Made by a program: the position numbers and the translations under genes | Notes under the pieces: model-generated | The model's input: only the letters and a program-made list of their open reading frames with translations | Databases searched by the model: none | Told to the model about the DNA's origin: nothing | Assembly: GCF_026239735.1 (NCBI RefSeq) | Contig: NZ_JAPIVT010000002.1 | Span: forward strand, 310,001 to 374,000 | Length of the DNA stretch: 64,000 nucleotides | Source: Pedobacter sp. MC2016-05 | Lineage (GTDB): Bacteria; Bacteroidota; Bacteroidia; Sphingobacteriales; Sphingobacteriaceae | Direction: 5' to 3' | In this document: in pieces, positions 43,487-53,423 of the stretch | How the letters are laid out: every line of letters starts with the position of its first letter | Position numbering within the stretch: position 1 is the first letter of the stretch

Positions 43487-44155
43487 TTAGTTATTAATAG
43501 TTGTAATCAATATATAAGTAGCCGAATCGAACGATTTGTTACTGCTAAATTGAATTAAATCTTTTGTTGTGGTTGCACTACCTTCTACATCAAGGAAAAA
43601 AGCCATAAAAGGAACAAATAATTCTTGCATTTCTTCGCTAATGTTAAGCGTTGGAGCGGTTTTACAAATCTCTTCAACACTGCTCTCGGCTAACTGCTGA
43701 TTGCTAATCATTTCTTCGTAAATTTCAAACTCATCTTGAAATTCATCATCTTCAACCAGTAAAAACTCTTTTAAGAAATCACCCAATTCTGGCTCGATAT
43801 CTTCATCTTTACATTCCTTGATGTATAAAAGAAGGTTTAAAAGTTCCGTTCCTCTATCGATAGTTTCTTCCTCTATATTAGCCCATTCATCACTTTCTAA
43901 ATAATCATCTTCTAATTTTTGAACATCGCTGCTAAAGAAATTAACCATCAACAAGTCGAAAAATACTTCACGCAATTCTTCAAATTTTGGATGCGAATCG
44001 AAGACTTCGTCAAAAGCAACAACTTTGTCCATGAACTTCACATCAAGCTCGAAAGCCGCAATGAGTTCTGTTTCGAAACCTTCTACGTTGATAGCCGCAA
44101 CTTCAGCATATTTATTTAACGATGCGACAAGCGCCTTTTTTACTCTGTTATCCAT
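43487..44155 (-). CDS. Hypothetical acidic protein
   Basis: A 222-residue protein with many Glu and Asp residues and no signal or membrane segment; predicted as helical. The segments EPELGDFLKEFLLVEDDEFQDEF and EEMISNQQLAESSVEEICK are typical of its composition. It begins 15 bases before DUF4199's stop, in the same direction, and ends just after it, so it may be co-transcribed. I do not recognise the family. Confidence 0.7.
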   Translation of the reverse strand: MDNRVKKALVASLNKYAEVAAINVEGFETELIAAFELDVKFMDKVVAFDEVFDSHPKFEELREVFFDLLMVNFFSSDVQKLEDDYLESDEWANIEEETIDRGTELLNLLLYIKECKDEDIEPELGDFLKEFLLVEDDEFQDEFEIYEEMISNQQLAESSVEEICKTAPTLNISEEMQELFVPFMAFFLDVEGSATTTKDLIQFSSNKSFDSATYILITTINN

Positions 44156-44276
44156 ATTTTAAAATTTAAATGAGCAAAGATGAAAGAAGAATGATTAAAG
44201 GTAGTAAGCCTAATAAAATCTTCTCCTTGCTTAATCTTCACCGTTGCCCCTTATATTGTTCTTCGTTCCTTATTCT

Positions 44277-45533
44277 TTAATCCTTAAACAATTGTTGATT
44301 ATTATAAACTAATGTTACTTTTCCGGTTAGTTCTGTTCCTAAAAGTGGACTATTAGCAGATTTTGAATAGTTATTTACCGCATTATATAGCCATTTTTCA
44401 TTCGGATTATAAACCGTAAAATTAGCTACAGCACCTTCTTCAATTACAGGAATATTTAAATTTAGCAATTTACGTGGGTTAATCGCCAATTTCTCCGCAA
44501 TTAAGCTGGCGTCCAATCCTGTCTTTAACAATAATGGAAGAACTGTTTGCAACGCAATGATACCGTAATGTGCAATTTCAAACTCTACATTTTTAAATTC
44601 AATTTCCTCAGGGCGATGTTGCGAAGTGATGGCATCAATTGTACCATCTTTCAAACCTGCGATAAGTGCTTTTACATCAGCTTTGCTACGTAATGGCGGT
44701 TTCACCTTGTAATTGCTATCGAAATCTGTCAGCAAGTCTTCTGTGAAAACCAAATGGTGTGCTGTAACATCGCATGAAATTTGAACGCCATCTTTTTTCG
44801 CCTTGCGTATTAAAGCAACTGAACCAGCTGTAGAAATATTGCTGATGTGAATTTTTGTCTCATTGTACTGCGCTAAAAAAATATCGCGGGCAATATGCAT
44901 TTCCTCGGCCAAAGCTGGCAAGCCTTTCATACCTAAAAGAACCGAATTTTTGCTCTCATTAATTTGCGATTTGCCTGCAATCGACTTGTTTTCCGGGTAA
45001 ACCATCAGCAAAGCATCAAAACCCTTGGCATATTGTAAAGCACGACTCATAAAACCGTCGTCTTGCAGCGCTTTGTCGCCATCGGAAAAAGCGACAGCAC
45101 CTGCCTGTTGCATATCAAACAGTTCTGCCAATTCTTTAGCCTCCCGATTTTGACTGATGGCTCCTAACGGATATACATCAATCAGATTATTTTTCGCTTT
45201 GTTGATAATATATTCTACCTGCGATTTTGATTGAATAACCGGATCGGTTTGGGGCAAAAGTGCCAAACCAGTAAAACCACCAGCCCTTGCAGTAGCAGTT
45301 AAAGTTTGAATATCTTCTTTAGTTTCGAAACCAGGATCGCCGGCAGCGCAATTTAAATCGAAAAAACCGGGACTTAAGAAAGAACCTTCAGCATCAAAAA
45401 CGTTTTCTTCTTTTTCTGGTGATAGTTTTCCTATGCTTTGAATTTTACCATCAATTACCCGAATATCGCATTGCTGCTTATTAAAACTACTTTGCGGATC
45501 GGCAATGGTTACATTTTTAACTAGGAGATTCAT
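44277..45533 (-). CDS. Dihydroorotase-like protein lacking the metal site (PyrC' type)
   Basis: A 418-residue amidohydrolase fold related to dihydroorotase, which makes dihydroorotate in pyrimidine synthesis. The usual DxHxHxREPG metal motif is replaced by LNCAAGDPGFE (about 58-68), HCED is replaced by VYPE, the second His of the HVCHVST block is Asn, and the DHAPH motif reads SQHRPE. Thus most zinc ligands and the catalytic Asp are gone. This resembles inactive PyrC' proteins that support aspartate transcarbamoylase. It overlaps the BatA-type gene by four bases. Confidence 0.85.
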   Translation of the reverse strand: MNLLVKNVTIADPQSSFNKQQCDIRVIDGKIQSIGKLSPEKEENVFDAEGSFLSPGFFDLNCAAGDPGFETKEDIQTLTATARAGGFTGLALLPQTDPVIQSKSQVEYIINKAKNNLIDVYPLGAISQNREAKELAELFDMQQAGAVAFSDGDKALQDDGFMSRALQYAKGFDALLMVYPENKSIAGKSQINESKNSVLLGMKGLPALAEEMHIARDIFLAQYNETKIHISNISTAGSVALIRKAKKDGVQISCDVTAHHLVFTEDLLTDFDSNYKVKPPLRSKADVKALIAGLKDGTIDAITSQHRPEEIEFKNVEFEIAHYGIIALQTVLPLLLKTGLDASLIAEKLAINPRKLLNLNIPVIEEGAVANFTVYNPNEKWLYNAVNNYSKSANSPLLGTELTGKVTLVYNNQQLFKD

Positions 45534-47569
45534 ATTGTTTTTTTAGGGTTGTTAAAAAATCGAATGAGCAGAATTTCAGCAGCAATAAAAATCAGCGACA
45601 AAATTAGACAAAGTTTCCATAAAGTTTGTCCGATTTCATTAGCACCTGCAATTAATTTTACTGCATCTTTATCAGCATCAAATACTTTCAAATTACTTTC
45701 AGCGGCAAGATTGTCCAATTCTGTTTTATTCAAATAATGCATATCAGATTCCGTTCTACCGCCATTAAAAGCATAAACAGAAATCAGGGAGTCGGCCAAG
45801 GCAAGGTTATAAAAGCCCGCACTTTTTATTTGATCGGCGACATAAATAAGCGTTTTGCCATTAATCTGACGGATTTCAGGAATTGCCTCGAAGTTTTTAG
45901 AGCTTAGCTTTAAGGTTTGATTTTTACCCAAATTAATTTTTTTGCTGGCCAATGCATTATCGTTTCCAAGATTATAATACAGTGCTATTTCATTGCCAGC
46001 GTTTAAAGCCAAACGGTACATTAAAGGAACAAAAACCGGGTGCCGAGCTAAATTCCCATCACCGGTGTTGAGGCCCGTTGCTGACAAATAAACAGCACCA
46101 TTACCAGCGCCGTATTTAGCGAAAAAAAGTTTCCCACCCGGAAAGGAAAGAATATTCTCTTTGTTAGCCGAATTACTTTCAACAAAAGAAAAATATCGTT
46201 GAGCTACTGGTAAATCGAGATTTTTAGGAATATCTTCGAAAACAGTTTTAAAAATAGGGTTCTGTAACTCAATCTGATCTACTTTAGTTTCTGTAGTATT
46301 TAAACTCTGAATAATAGGTAACGACAAGTCACTTAAAAAAGCATTGTAGGTTTGTATATTAGCATCTAAATCCGGAAAAATTGCAATGGCTCCGCCTGCA
46401 TTTAAATAAGTCTTTAACTGTTGTGCCAATCCAGTAGATGGATTTTTCAATCCGTTAAGTACAATTAAACCGAAATTAGCAAAATCACTGTAATTTATAT
46501 TGTTTTCTCCATTCTCAGTGAGTTTGTAATAATTGTCTGCAGCAAAAAGCGCTTTGATATAATTTCCTGCGTTTGCTCCGTTAATACTCAAAACAGGTAA
46601 ACTTTCATCAACCTTAAAACTGAAAGATAGCGTATCATCAAACGTAACCGGGAAATCTTTAATGGCTATTTGCCCCTTTTGCCAGCCAGCTTTCAAGCCA
46701 GAAAAGCTCAAAGTATCCGTTTTAGTTTTTCCTGCTGGAATAGTCATTGCACTTAAACCTTTCTGCTGGTTGTTAATGCTTAGTTTCAAAGGAATATTCT
46801 TCGCCTCCTCATCAGAATAATTTTTTAACTGAACAACAAGTTTCTCACTTGCACCCGGCTGGTGGTTAGGAGAAAGTGTCCACACGCTATCCACAGCAAC
46901 ATTTGGTAAACCAGTAGCATTCAACTTTATGAAAGCATATTGGATTTCTTTCTTTGTTGATAATGTTGGTCCTTTAGCAATATTTTTCTGAAAATCTGAG
47001 ATAATAAAACTGTATTTGTTGACTGAGCCAGTTAAAACATTGCCTTGCCGGTTTAATATCTGCTGCAGATTTCTATTTGCCGCGGAAATCTGAACATCGT
47101 CAAGTGCTTTCAAAAACTCATCTGCATTTAATAATCTTTGATGTTTTCCCTCGAAATCGTTTGTTAAAAGCTGAAAACGATCATTTACCCCGAAGCTTTT
47201 AATTAACTCTTTTGCTCTCCGTTTCGCCTCATCCAACAGATTACCATCCTTATTGATGGCTTCCATACTATAAGAATTATCGATATAAATGCTAATTGAG
47301 TTGTTCTGGCTGGTAGTTTTTTGACCTTTGAGCGGGATATAAGGTTGCGCAAATGCAAGTACAAGGAAGATTAATGCTAAAATCCTCGAAAATAAAATCA
47401 TTAAATTTTTAAGCTTTTCTCGTGATGAATTTTGTTGCTCAACTTCTTTTAAAAGCTGAACATTAGAGAAATAAACTTTTTTAAATTTTCGGAAATTGAA
47501 TAAATGAATGATGACCGGAATTGCAACCGATAATAGTGCGAAAAGAAAGCCCGGATAAAGGAAATTCAT
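45530..47569 (-). CDS. BatA-type membrane protein with VWA domain
   Basis: A 679-residue protein. Its N-terminal aerotolerance-regulator domain with two membrane helices (MNFLYPGFLFALLSVAIPVI and MILFSRILALIFLVLAFAQP) matches the BatA N-terminal family. A VWA domain with the metal motif DNSYS follows near residue 90. A large periplasmic region comes next, and a last helix near 655-675 ends the protein. It is the last gene before the dihydroorotase-like gene, translationally coupled to it. Confidence 0.87.
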   Translation of the reverse strand: MNFLYPGFLFALLSVAIPVIIHLFNFRKFKKVYFSNVQLLKEVEQQNSSREKLKNLMILFSRILALIFLVLAFAQPYIPLKGQKTTSQNNSISIYIDNSYSMEAINKDGNLLDEAKRRAKELIKSFGVNDRFQLLTNDFEGKHQRLLNADEFLKALDDVQISAANRNLQQILNRQGNVLTGSVNKYSFIISDFQKNIAKGPTLSTKKEIQYAFIKLNATGLPNVAVDSVWTLSPNHQPGASEKLVVQLKNYSDEEAKNIPLKLSINNQQKGLSAMTIPAGKTKTDTLSFSGLKAGWQKGQIAIKDFPVTFDDTLSFSFKVDESLPVLSINGANAGNYIKALFAADNYYKLTENGENNINYSDFANFGLIVLNGLKNPSTGLAQQLKTYLNAGGAIAIFPDLDANIQTYNAFLSDLSLPIIQSLNTTETKVDQIELQNPIFKTVFEDIPKNLDLPVAQRYFSFVESNSANKENILSFPGGKLFFAKYGAGNGAVYLSATGLNTGDGNLARHPVFVPLMYRLALNAGNEIALYYNLGNDNALASKKINLGKNQTLKLSSKNFEAIPEIRQINGKTLIYVADQIKSAGFYNLALADSLISVYAFNGGRTESDMHYLNKTELDNLAAESNLKVFDADKDAVKLIAGANEIGQTLWKLCLILSLIFIAAEILLIRFFNNPKKTI

Positions 47570-47629
47570 TAAAAACCAAAGATAGAAAAATTATGGAAAG
47601 AGGCGAACTTCAATTATAATAAACTAGTT

Positions 47630-48034
47630 CTAGTACGCAAACCCCGGAAATTCAATATTTACGATTTTCCACTGATCATTATGCAGTGCAAAGTACAGCT
47701 TAAACGGACCGCTTACAATTTTTGATTGTTTCTGAATCACATTTCTATAACCGGCCACACCTTCTACAAAACCCATTCCTTTCCCATCGGCTAACAACTC
47801 AAAGTTGACATCAATAATATCATATCTCCCACCAACATATTCATCAGATTTACCAAAAATTCCTTTCAGCCGGCTAACAATAATCCCTTTGCCAATCACC
47901 TTATTACCAGGTAAAATAAAGAAATCGTTAAGCTCTTCAGTAATCGCTTTAGACTGTTTAAACCATGAGTTTATGAATCTAATGGCACTATTAACGATGT
48001 CGGCTTGATGATTAAAGGTGGTATTATCTTGCAT
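47630..48034 (-). CDS. Hypothetical protein, possibly NTF2-like
   Basis: A 134-residue protein with a helix-rich start (NSAIRFINSWFKQSKAITEEL) and a strand-rich C-terminal half (YFALHNDQWKIVNIEFPGF). This cone-like alpha+beta order, and the ending with WKIV, are suggestive of the NTF2/SnoaL-like fold, which can bind small ligands. It lies between the Ter cluster and the BatA gene. Function unknown. Confidence 0.65.
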   Translation of the reverse strand: MQDNTTFNHQADIVNSAIRFINSWFKQSKAITEELNDFFILPGNKVIGKGIIVSRLKGIFGKSDEYVGGRYDIIDVNFELLADGKGMGFVEGVAGYRNVIQKQSKIVSGPFKLYFALHNDQWKIVNIEFPGFAY

Positions 48035-48053
48035 GGTAATCTTTCGAAAAGTA

Positions 48054-48080
48054 ATCGACCGGTATAAAACCGGTCGATTA
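48054..48080 (-). terminator. Terminator at the end of the Ter operon
   Basis: AATCGACCGGT (48054-48064) pairs with ACCGGTCGATT (48070-48080), 11 perfect pairs, loop of five. On the minus strand the terC gene ends at 48144 upstream, and the following minus-strand sequence ACTTTTCG is T-rich. Good position to end the operon. Confidence 0.75.
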
Positions 48081-48143
48081 AAAACTTGGCGAAGTTAACT
48101 ATTCTTTAGTGTTTCTCTAATATAATAGCGGCAATAGTTGCTT

Positions 48144-49148
48144 CTACGCTACCTTTTCCCCTTCCTCCTTCTCTGGAAACATGACCGATAAAATTACCGA
48201 TATGATTAATACACCTCCAATTACAATCAGTGAATAAACTGAATCAATGTGAAAGAATGGAGCAATAATCATCTTGATCCCAATAAAAGACAGGATAATT
48301 GCCAATCCGTATTTTAATTTACTGAACAAATGGATGAAGTTATCCAATAAGAAAAACAACGCACGTAAGCCCAAAATGGCAAAAATATTTGAAGTATAAA
48401 GAATGAAAGGATCTTTAGAAATCGCAAAAATAGCAGGGATAGAATCGACTGCAAAAAGCAAGTCGGTAAATTCGATTACCGCGACAACAACCAATAATGG
48501 CGTAGCTAATTTCACCCCATTTTCCATGGTAAAAAACTTGTCTCCGTCGTATTTATCGCTTACTCTGAAAAACTTCCTCACTAATCTTGCTCCTCTAGTG
48601 TTATTATAGTCTTCATCATCGTTGTCGTCATCAGCCGACCACGACTTTATTCCGGCGTACACCAGGAATAACCCGAACAGCGTCATAATGATATTGATGT
48701 CGTATTTAAAGCCAGCCACTCCAAACAGACTCAAAATTTTATTTAAGTACGTTAATTCAATGAAAAATGCGCCAGAAAAAATAAAGATCGCCCTTAAAAC
48801 CAAGGCACCAATAATTCCCCAAAATAGCACTTTGTGCTTGTTTTCATTGGCAACATCAAAAAACTTGAACACCAGAATAAAAACGAAAAGGTTATCTACA
48901 GAAAGTGCTTTCTCTATCCAGTAAGCTGATTGAAACTGGGTGAATTTATCAAAACCCAACTCATAATAAACAGCACCACTAAAAATCATTGAAAGAGAAA
49001 TCCAAACGATTGACCAAGTGATGGCTTCTTTATTGGATATCGTGTGGCTTTTTTTGTTGAAGAGACCTAAGTCAATAATCAGCATTATAACAACCACTAC
49101 CGCAAAGCCTGCAATTAAAAGTGGGTGATCAAACATGTTATTATTCAT
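48144..49148 (-). CDS. terC: TerC family membrane protein
   Basis: A 334-residue protein with about nine membrane helices. The family motif SVDNLFVF appears near 84-91, and a second conserved pair LLFAVDSIPAIFAISKDP about 230-247; acidic residues in these helices are expected to bind metal. A DDDNDDEDYN loop lies about 172-181. TerC proteins are associated with tellurite resistance and with metal-ion export or manganese loading of secreted enzymes. It is the last gene of the ter operon. Confidence 0.9.
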   Translation of the reverse strand: MNNNMFDHPLLIAGFAVVVVIMLIIDLGLFNKKSHTISNKEAITWSIVWISLSMIFSGAVYYELGFDKFTQFQSAYWIEKALSVDNLFVFILVFKFFDVANENKHKVLFWGIIGALVLRAIFIFSGAFFIELTYLNKILSLFGVAGFKYDINIIMTLFGLFLVYAGIKSWSADDDNDDEDYNNTRGARLVRKFFRVSDKYDGDKFFTMENGVKLATPLLVVVAVIEFTDLLFAVDSIPAIFAISKDPFILYTSNIFAILGLRALFFLLDNFIHLFSKLKYGLAIILSFIGIKMIIAPFFHIDSVYSLIVIGGVLIISVILSVMFPEKEEGEKVA

Positions 49149-49163
49149 TATAGTTATTTTGGT

Positions 49164-50672
49164 TTATTTGTTTGCAAGCGTTATTAAAATTACCCTTCCA
49201 CCATCCTCTTTAGATAGTAAAAGCTTCTTTCCATCTGTTAGTTCGACCATCGAACCGATAGGAATTTCCTTTTCTTCAGTTTTATCTACCAAAGATGTGA
49301 GTTTTTGGTTAACTAACACCCATTTTCCTTCGTGAAAAGTAAAATAACCCACTGGTATTTTTTGTTCGTCTGTTAGTTTTTCATTTCTAACCACATTTCT
49401 GTTTACATGCCACTGAAACAAGTATTGATTATTGTACACCATCAATCTGTGATTTTCAGGTTTCCAAACCGAGGGTTGAAATTGATAATATAAATCCAAT
49501 ATGGGCAAAGCTCCTTTATGGCTGGTGCCGCAAAACGGACATTTTGGGATAGAGGTATTGTCGAAAACATACCATTTCTGATCGCAATAAATGTTGCTGC
49601 ATTGCTGCATTAAATCTGTAGTTTTAAGCAAAGCGATTTCCCACTCTTCAGCCGTTGGGCGCTGCATAGGATTGTGCAAACCATCAATAAAAGCCTTATC
49701 AAAAAGTGCTTTTAAGTATGGACCGGTAATGGTATAAGGTATTTTATTCACATCGGCCCAATAGGTATCCCATTTGGAAACCTGATTCATTTTTGGCCGG
49801 TTCGATGAATCTGTTGGATGTTCTACAAACAATGCCTTCTCGCCCATACTCAACAAATCGTCCTTTTCGGTATCCAGATCATGAACCTTGCCGCCTTTTA
49901 AGGGATGCCGATGCAGCAAATACATGTAAATTAAACAAGCTAGAGCGTGTAAGTCGGTTAACCGGTTTGGTAATTTCCTGGCGGGATCGTTTTTTTCAAG
50001 ATGTTTAGTAGCCAAAACTTCCGGAGCGATGAAATCTGCAGTTCCAATTACTTCGGCTTGGAATATGCCAGGAACAACCAAACCATCTAAATCAATCATA
50101 CAGGCAGAACCAGTTGAAGGATCTATTAACACGTTGTTGTATGATAAATCGGAATGAGAAAGTCCCATTTGGTGCATTTTTTTTACCCCACGGGATAAAT
50201 TAACGCCAATTTGAAAATAGTTAAGCCAGCGGCCCAATTCATTTTGATCTAAACTTAAGGGGAACTGCCTATTTCTAAACTTGGCGGCGGCAAACCATTT
50301 TCCATTTTTTTCTTCCCCTTTAATTAAATCGCTTGAGGTATAACCTTTGGAAAAGAAAAATTTAGAATTGTAAATCGGAACAATAATTCCAATGCGATCA
50401 TGGGTTTCGATGATATCAGTTGGCCAACGATAAATTTCTTCTAAATAATACTTTCCAGCCTCTTTGGTTTCTATCTGATTGAGGTATTTAGTAACTATTT
50501 TGGTCAGCCTTTCTTTTTGATTAAAATCTTGTTTCTCTTTAAAAATCGCGACAACGTACTTTCTATCCGGGCTAAAATAAACATTCTTTGCAGTTCCACT
50601 TTTCGGATCGCCATTATCTACATATTGATAAGATTTGCCTGTAAGGGAAGATTTAACGGTAATTGTAGACAT
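49164..50672 (-). CDS. Ter-associated protein kinase with zinc ribbon
   Basis: A 502-residue Ser/Thr kinase-like protein. The N-lobe Lys45 is in VAIFKEK, the catalytic loop HSDLSYNN is at 173-180 (Asp175, Asn180), and the DFG motif reads DLDG (194-197). A zinc-ribbon-like part near 350 has CSNIYC and CPFCG. A C-terminal region of about 110 residues is beta-rich. With PP2C and a VWA protein next to it, this forms the TerY-phosphatase-kinase triad described for Ter systems. It would phosphorylate partner proteins in the cytoplasm. Confidence 0.85.
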   Translation of the reverse strand: MSTITVKSSLTGKSYQYVDNGDPKSGTAKNVYFSPDRKYVVAIFKEKQDFNQKERLTKIVTKYLNQIETKEAGKYYLEEIYRWPTDIIETHDRIGIIVPIYNSKFFFSKGYTSSDLIKGEEKNGKWFAAAKFRNRQFPLSLDQNELGRWLNYFQIGVNLSRGVKKMHQMGLSHSDLSYNNVLIDPSTGSACMIDLDGLVVPGIFQAEVIGTADFIAPEVLATKHLEKNDPARKLPNRLTDLHALACLIYMYLLHRHPLKGGKVHDLDTEKDDLLSMGEKALFVEHPTDSSNRPKMNQVSKWDTYWADVNKIPYTITGPYLKALFDKAFIDGLHNPMQRPTAEEWEIALLKTTDLMQQCSNIYCDQKWYVFDNTSIPKCPFCGTSHKGALPILDLYYQFQPSVWKPENHRLMVYNNQYLFQWHVNRNVVRNEKLTDEQKIPVGYFTFHEGKWVLVNQKLTSLVDKTEEKEIPIGSMVELTDGKKLLLSKEDGGRVILITLANK

Positions 50673-50681
50673 AGTTTCTCT

Positions 50682-52112
50682 CTAAAAAATAACAGCTAAA
50701 GTTCGATCATCGTGATTACCGGGACTCCAAAAATCCATCCATGCAGATAACTGCTCAGCAATTTTTTCATTATCAGACTCGAAATTGACTCCCGCACCAT
50801 CTTCATTGTTGCCCTTCAAATCTTCTACAAATGTTTTCCAATTTTCGAGCTTTTCCAGATTGGCTTCCACAACAAATTTTGCATCATAAATTCCATCCGT
50901 CATGAGCATAAGATAAGAGAAATCTTCGATTAATGTAAAGCCAAAACGAGTAGAAAATTTTTCACTCGTAAAAATTTCCGGCATGGTTATAAATCTTGTT
51001 CCTCCACCAAATTCGCCAACATCGAGCCAATTCATTAACTTGATGTCGGTTAAATCTTTGTTCAATAAACCTATCGGACAATCGCCTACGCCAAATGTTA
51101 ATATGGCATAACCGAAATCGTATTTTTTAAAAAGTGCAAAAATCAAGGTACTGTGAAAATCTTTTACCGGACTTTCTGTTTTTGTAGCGAACTCTTCTAT
51201 TTTATAATGTGCGAATTGAGCTGCTTTTGATAGGTTATTATAAACGAAATGGCTAATCTTTTTTTGTGCATCCTCTCCGATTTTATGATGATAATCTAAA
51301 AGAATTTGATCAAAACCCTTAAGTTTCTCTTCACTTAAATGATCGGAAAAATATTCGATTACAGCGTCACAGGCAATTTTCGACCCTTGGCGAGCTAATT
51401 TTGCACTTCCAGCACCATCAGCAACACCAACTATACTCCAGCCGTTTTCGTCAAAGTGTTTGAAGGCATAATCATCATCTCTAAACGACCCCACATTGGC
51501 ATGGCTTCTTCCACGTTTTGAAGCCACAACAATATGTTTATCGCCTATCGGCTGAAAATCATTTGCATTGTCCTCTTTCCAATAACTAGCAACTTTCCAA
51601 TCTTCATCTTTCCCTTCAGCACTGGCAATATTTTTCCATAGAGATTTTGGATTCGCATTCACAACTAAAGAAAGCATTTTTTCATGTGCCTCGGTATCCA
51701 ACTCCTCCCCTAAAACATTAAACTTCATTTTAATTTTGAAATCGCCACTTAAGCTCGGGTCGCCTTCAATTACATTTAAAGTTGGGTTGAAAGTTAAACC
51801 ATATTGCTCCAATCCCTCAAATTCAACATTTGTGATATCACTGAAACCTAACTTTTCAAACTGTAGGTTTGCATAATAGGGTTTCCCAACGGTTGCATTT
51901 GGAATGACAATTTGCTTGGCTAAAATATCTTCGATTTTGTTTTTCAAAATCCATTTATCTAGCATAATTTGTTGCTTTTCTTTAATCAGTTTTACGGCAT
52001 CAATATTAAATGTTTCGTTAACATATTTTTCAAAAATATGCTGCCTTGCGGCTGAAACCTCAATGTTTTTGCTTTTGAGCAGATTTTGTATGTATTGTTT
52101 AGTTTCGAGCAT
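50682..52112 (-). CDS. PP2C-family phosphatase of the Ter triad
   Basis: A 476-residue protein. Its C-terminal two thirds (about 190-470) is a PP2C-type phosphatase: GVADGAGSAK holds the first metal Asp, FGVGDCPIG and MTDGIYDAK supply further Asp residues, and NEDG..ND-like sequence follows near 445-470. The first 190 residues form a helical plus beta region of unknown fold. It stands between VWA and kinase genes, which suggests reversible phosphorylation of the VWA or TerD proteins. Ends ten bases from the kinase start. Confidence 0.85.
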   Translation of the reverse strand: MLETKQYIQNLLKSKNIEVSAARQHIFEKYVNETFNIDAVKLIKEKQQIMLDKWILKNKIEDILAKQIVIPNATVGKPYYANLQFEKLGFSDITNVEFEGLEQYGLTFNPTLNVIEGDPSLSGDFKIKMKFNVLGEELDTEAHEKMLSLVVNANPKSLWKNIASAEGKDEDWKVASYWKEDNANDFQPIGDKHIVVASKRGRSHANVGSFRDDDYAFKHFDENGWSIVGVADGAGSAKLARQGSKIACDAVIEYFSDHLSEEKLKGFDQILLDYHHKIGEDAQKKISHFVYNNLSKAAQFAHYKIEEFATKTESPVKDFHSTLIFALFKKYDFGYAILTFGVGDCPIGLLNKDLTDIKLMNWLDVGEFGGGTRFITMPEIFTSEKFSTRFGFTLIEDFSYLMLMTDGIYDAKFVVEANLEKLENWKTFVEDLKGNNEDGAGVNFESDNEKIAEQLSAWMDFWSPGNHDDRTLAVIF

Positions 52113-52114
52113 GA

Positions 52115-53167
52115 TTAACCCTGTGCTCTTCCTACATCAAAGCCACCTTCTCCATATCCATAACTACCAAAATTACCACACCAAGGGCAAGTACTCATGG
52201 GTTCGTTGCCGATACAATGAATTTTTTGGCATACACAAACTGCCAATCCAAACTGATTGCCACAACACGGACAAGCGGGTGCCCCAATCAACTCTTCGCT
52301 ATTAACTTTTTGCTGTACGGCACTTTCATCGCAGTACTCATAGTAAGAATTATTAACCTGAAAGCCGCCCACCAAACGGTAAGCTTGTGTTTGTAAATTC
52401 AAGCCTTCAAAGCCCGATTCATTCATCACCTTTCGGTATTTCATCAAATATGGCCGTTTTGTGTTTTGGCATTTGGCCGATAACACTACATAATTATTAT
52501 CAATATACTGCGTATTTACTGGTGCTTTTGAAATATCAATTTTTGAAAGTGTATCGCCATCCATCTTAGCCAGTTCAAAGCCCGATTCATTATTTTCTAC
52601 ACTGATACTACTCGTTTTAATGGAGTCAGTTACCCATCTGAAAAACTTGTTGTAATCTTCGCCGGTGGCATTTTTAAAGTGCAGTACATTTTCTGTTAGT
52701 TCGGATAGCACTCGGGTGTCCGTGCTATCGCCAAATGAAATGGCCACCATGTTTGCCGTACGTTGCCAGTTTTGCTTCCACTCAGAAATTGCTGTTTTAG
52801 TATCATCAGTGGGTATGCCATCGGTAAACAAAAATACGATAGGTTTCCAATCCCCCTTTTGTTCCATGGTGGTTTTTACAATATCTTTCCGCATCTGGTA
52901 CATTAAATGCCCTAGGCCCTTACTTAAGGAAGTGCCCCCACCAATTGGAAATTTTGGCGGGTAAAAACTCACCACTTCCTGCAATGGCACTAACGTTTTT
53001 GCCTGGCCTGCAAAAACAATAATCGAAATCCATACGGTTTCAATGGCAAAAGGATCAGTTTTTATGGCTTTTATGATAGTCGCCATACCTTCTTCAACCT
53101 GCTGGATTTGGTCTCCAACCATCGATTCGGAAATATCTATTAAAAAATAAATGGGTAATCTTCTCAT
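52115..53167 (-). CDS. TerY-type VWA protein with C-terminal zinc ribbon
   Basis: A 350-residue protein. A VWA domain (1-200) with the metal motif DISES near 12 is followed by a linker and a zinc-binding C-terminus with clusters CPCCGNQFGLAVCVC and CPWCGNFG. VWA domains act as protein docks controlled by metal. The combination VWA plus zinc ribbon beside a PP2C and a kinase is a TerY-P triad trait. The stop lies three bases from the phosphatase start. Confidence 0.85.
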   Translation of the reverse strand: MRRLPIYFLIDISESMVGDQIQQVEEGMATIIKAIKTDPFAIETVWISIIVFAGQAKTLVPLQEVVSFYPPKFPIGGGTSLSKGLGHLMYQMRKDIVKTTMEQKGDWKPIVFLFTDGIPTDDTKTAISEWKQNWQRTANMVAISFGDSTDTRVLSELTENVLHFKNATGEDYNKFFRWVTDSIKTSSISVENNESGFELAKMDGDTLSKIDISKAPVNTQYIDNNYVVLSAKCQNTKRPYLMKYRKVMNESGFEGLNLQTQAYRLVGGFQVNNSYYEYCDESAVQQKVNSEELIGAPACPCCGNQFGLAVCVCQKIHCIGNEPMSTCPWCGNFGSYGYGEGGFDVGRAQG

Positions 53168-53168
53168 A

Positions 53169-53423
53169 TTAAAAATAGTTGTTTAATAGCAAGAGTATAA
53201 TCAGCAATATAATCTGAGTCATATCAACCGCCAAGCCTTGCCCTACTCGGTATGGTTTTATAAAGGTTTTTAGAAAATTAAGAACAGGCTGAAAAATACC
53301 TTGAAAAAAATTAAATGCACTTTTATATCTGCTATTTAGCTTATCCTTATGGGGTAACAATTTCGAATATAAAAACAGCCCGACTATTAAAATATTTAGA
53401 AAAATCCTGAAAGCTAAAATCAT
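53169..53423 (-). CDS. YggT-like small membrane protein
   Basis: An 84-residue protein with two hydrophobic segments (residues 4-18 and 68-83) separated by a basic loop. The order PVLNFLKTFIKPYRVG and then a VDMTQIILLIILLLL helix fits the YggT family, integral membrane proteins of unknown function. It overlaps the following gene by four bases and ends near the VWA gene, so it belongs to the Ter operon, possibly anchoring components at the membrane. Confidence 0.55.
   Translation of the reverse strand: MILAFRIFLNILIVGLFLYSKLLPHKDKLNSRYKSAFNFFQGIFQPVLNFLKTFIKPYRVGQGLAVDMTQIILLIILLLLNNYF

Noticed and set aside
44277..45533. Active dihydroorotase
   Set aside because: Nearly all metal ligands and the catalytic Asp are replaced, so I do not assign the enzyme activity or the symbol pyrC.
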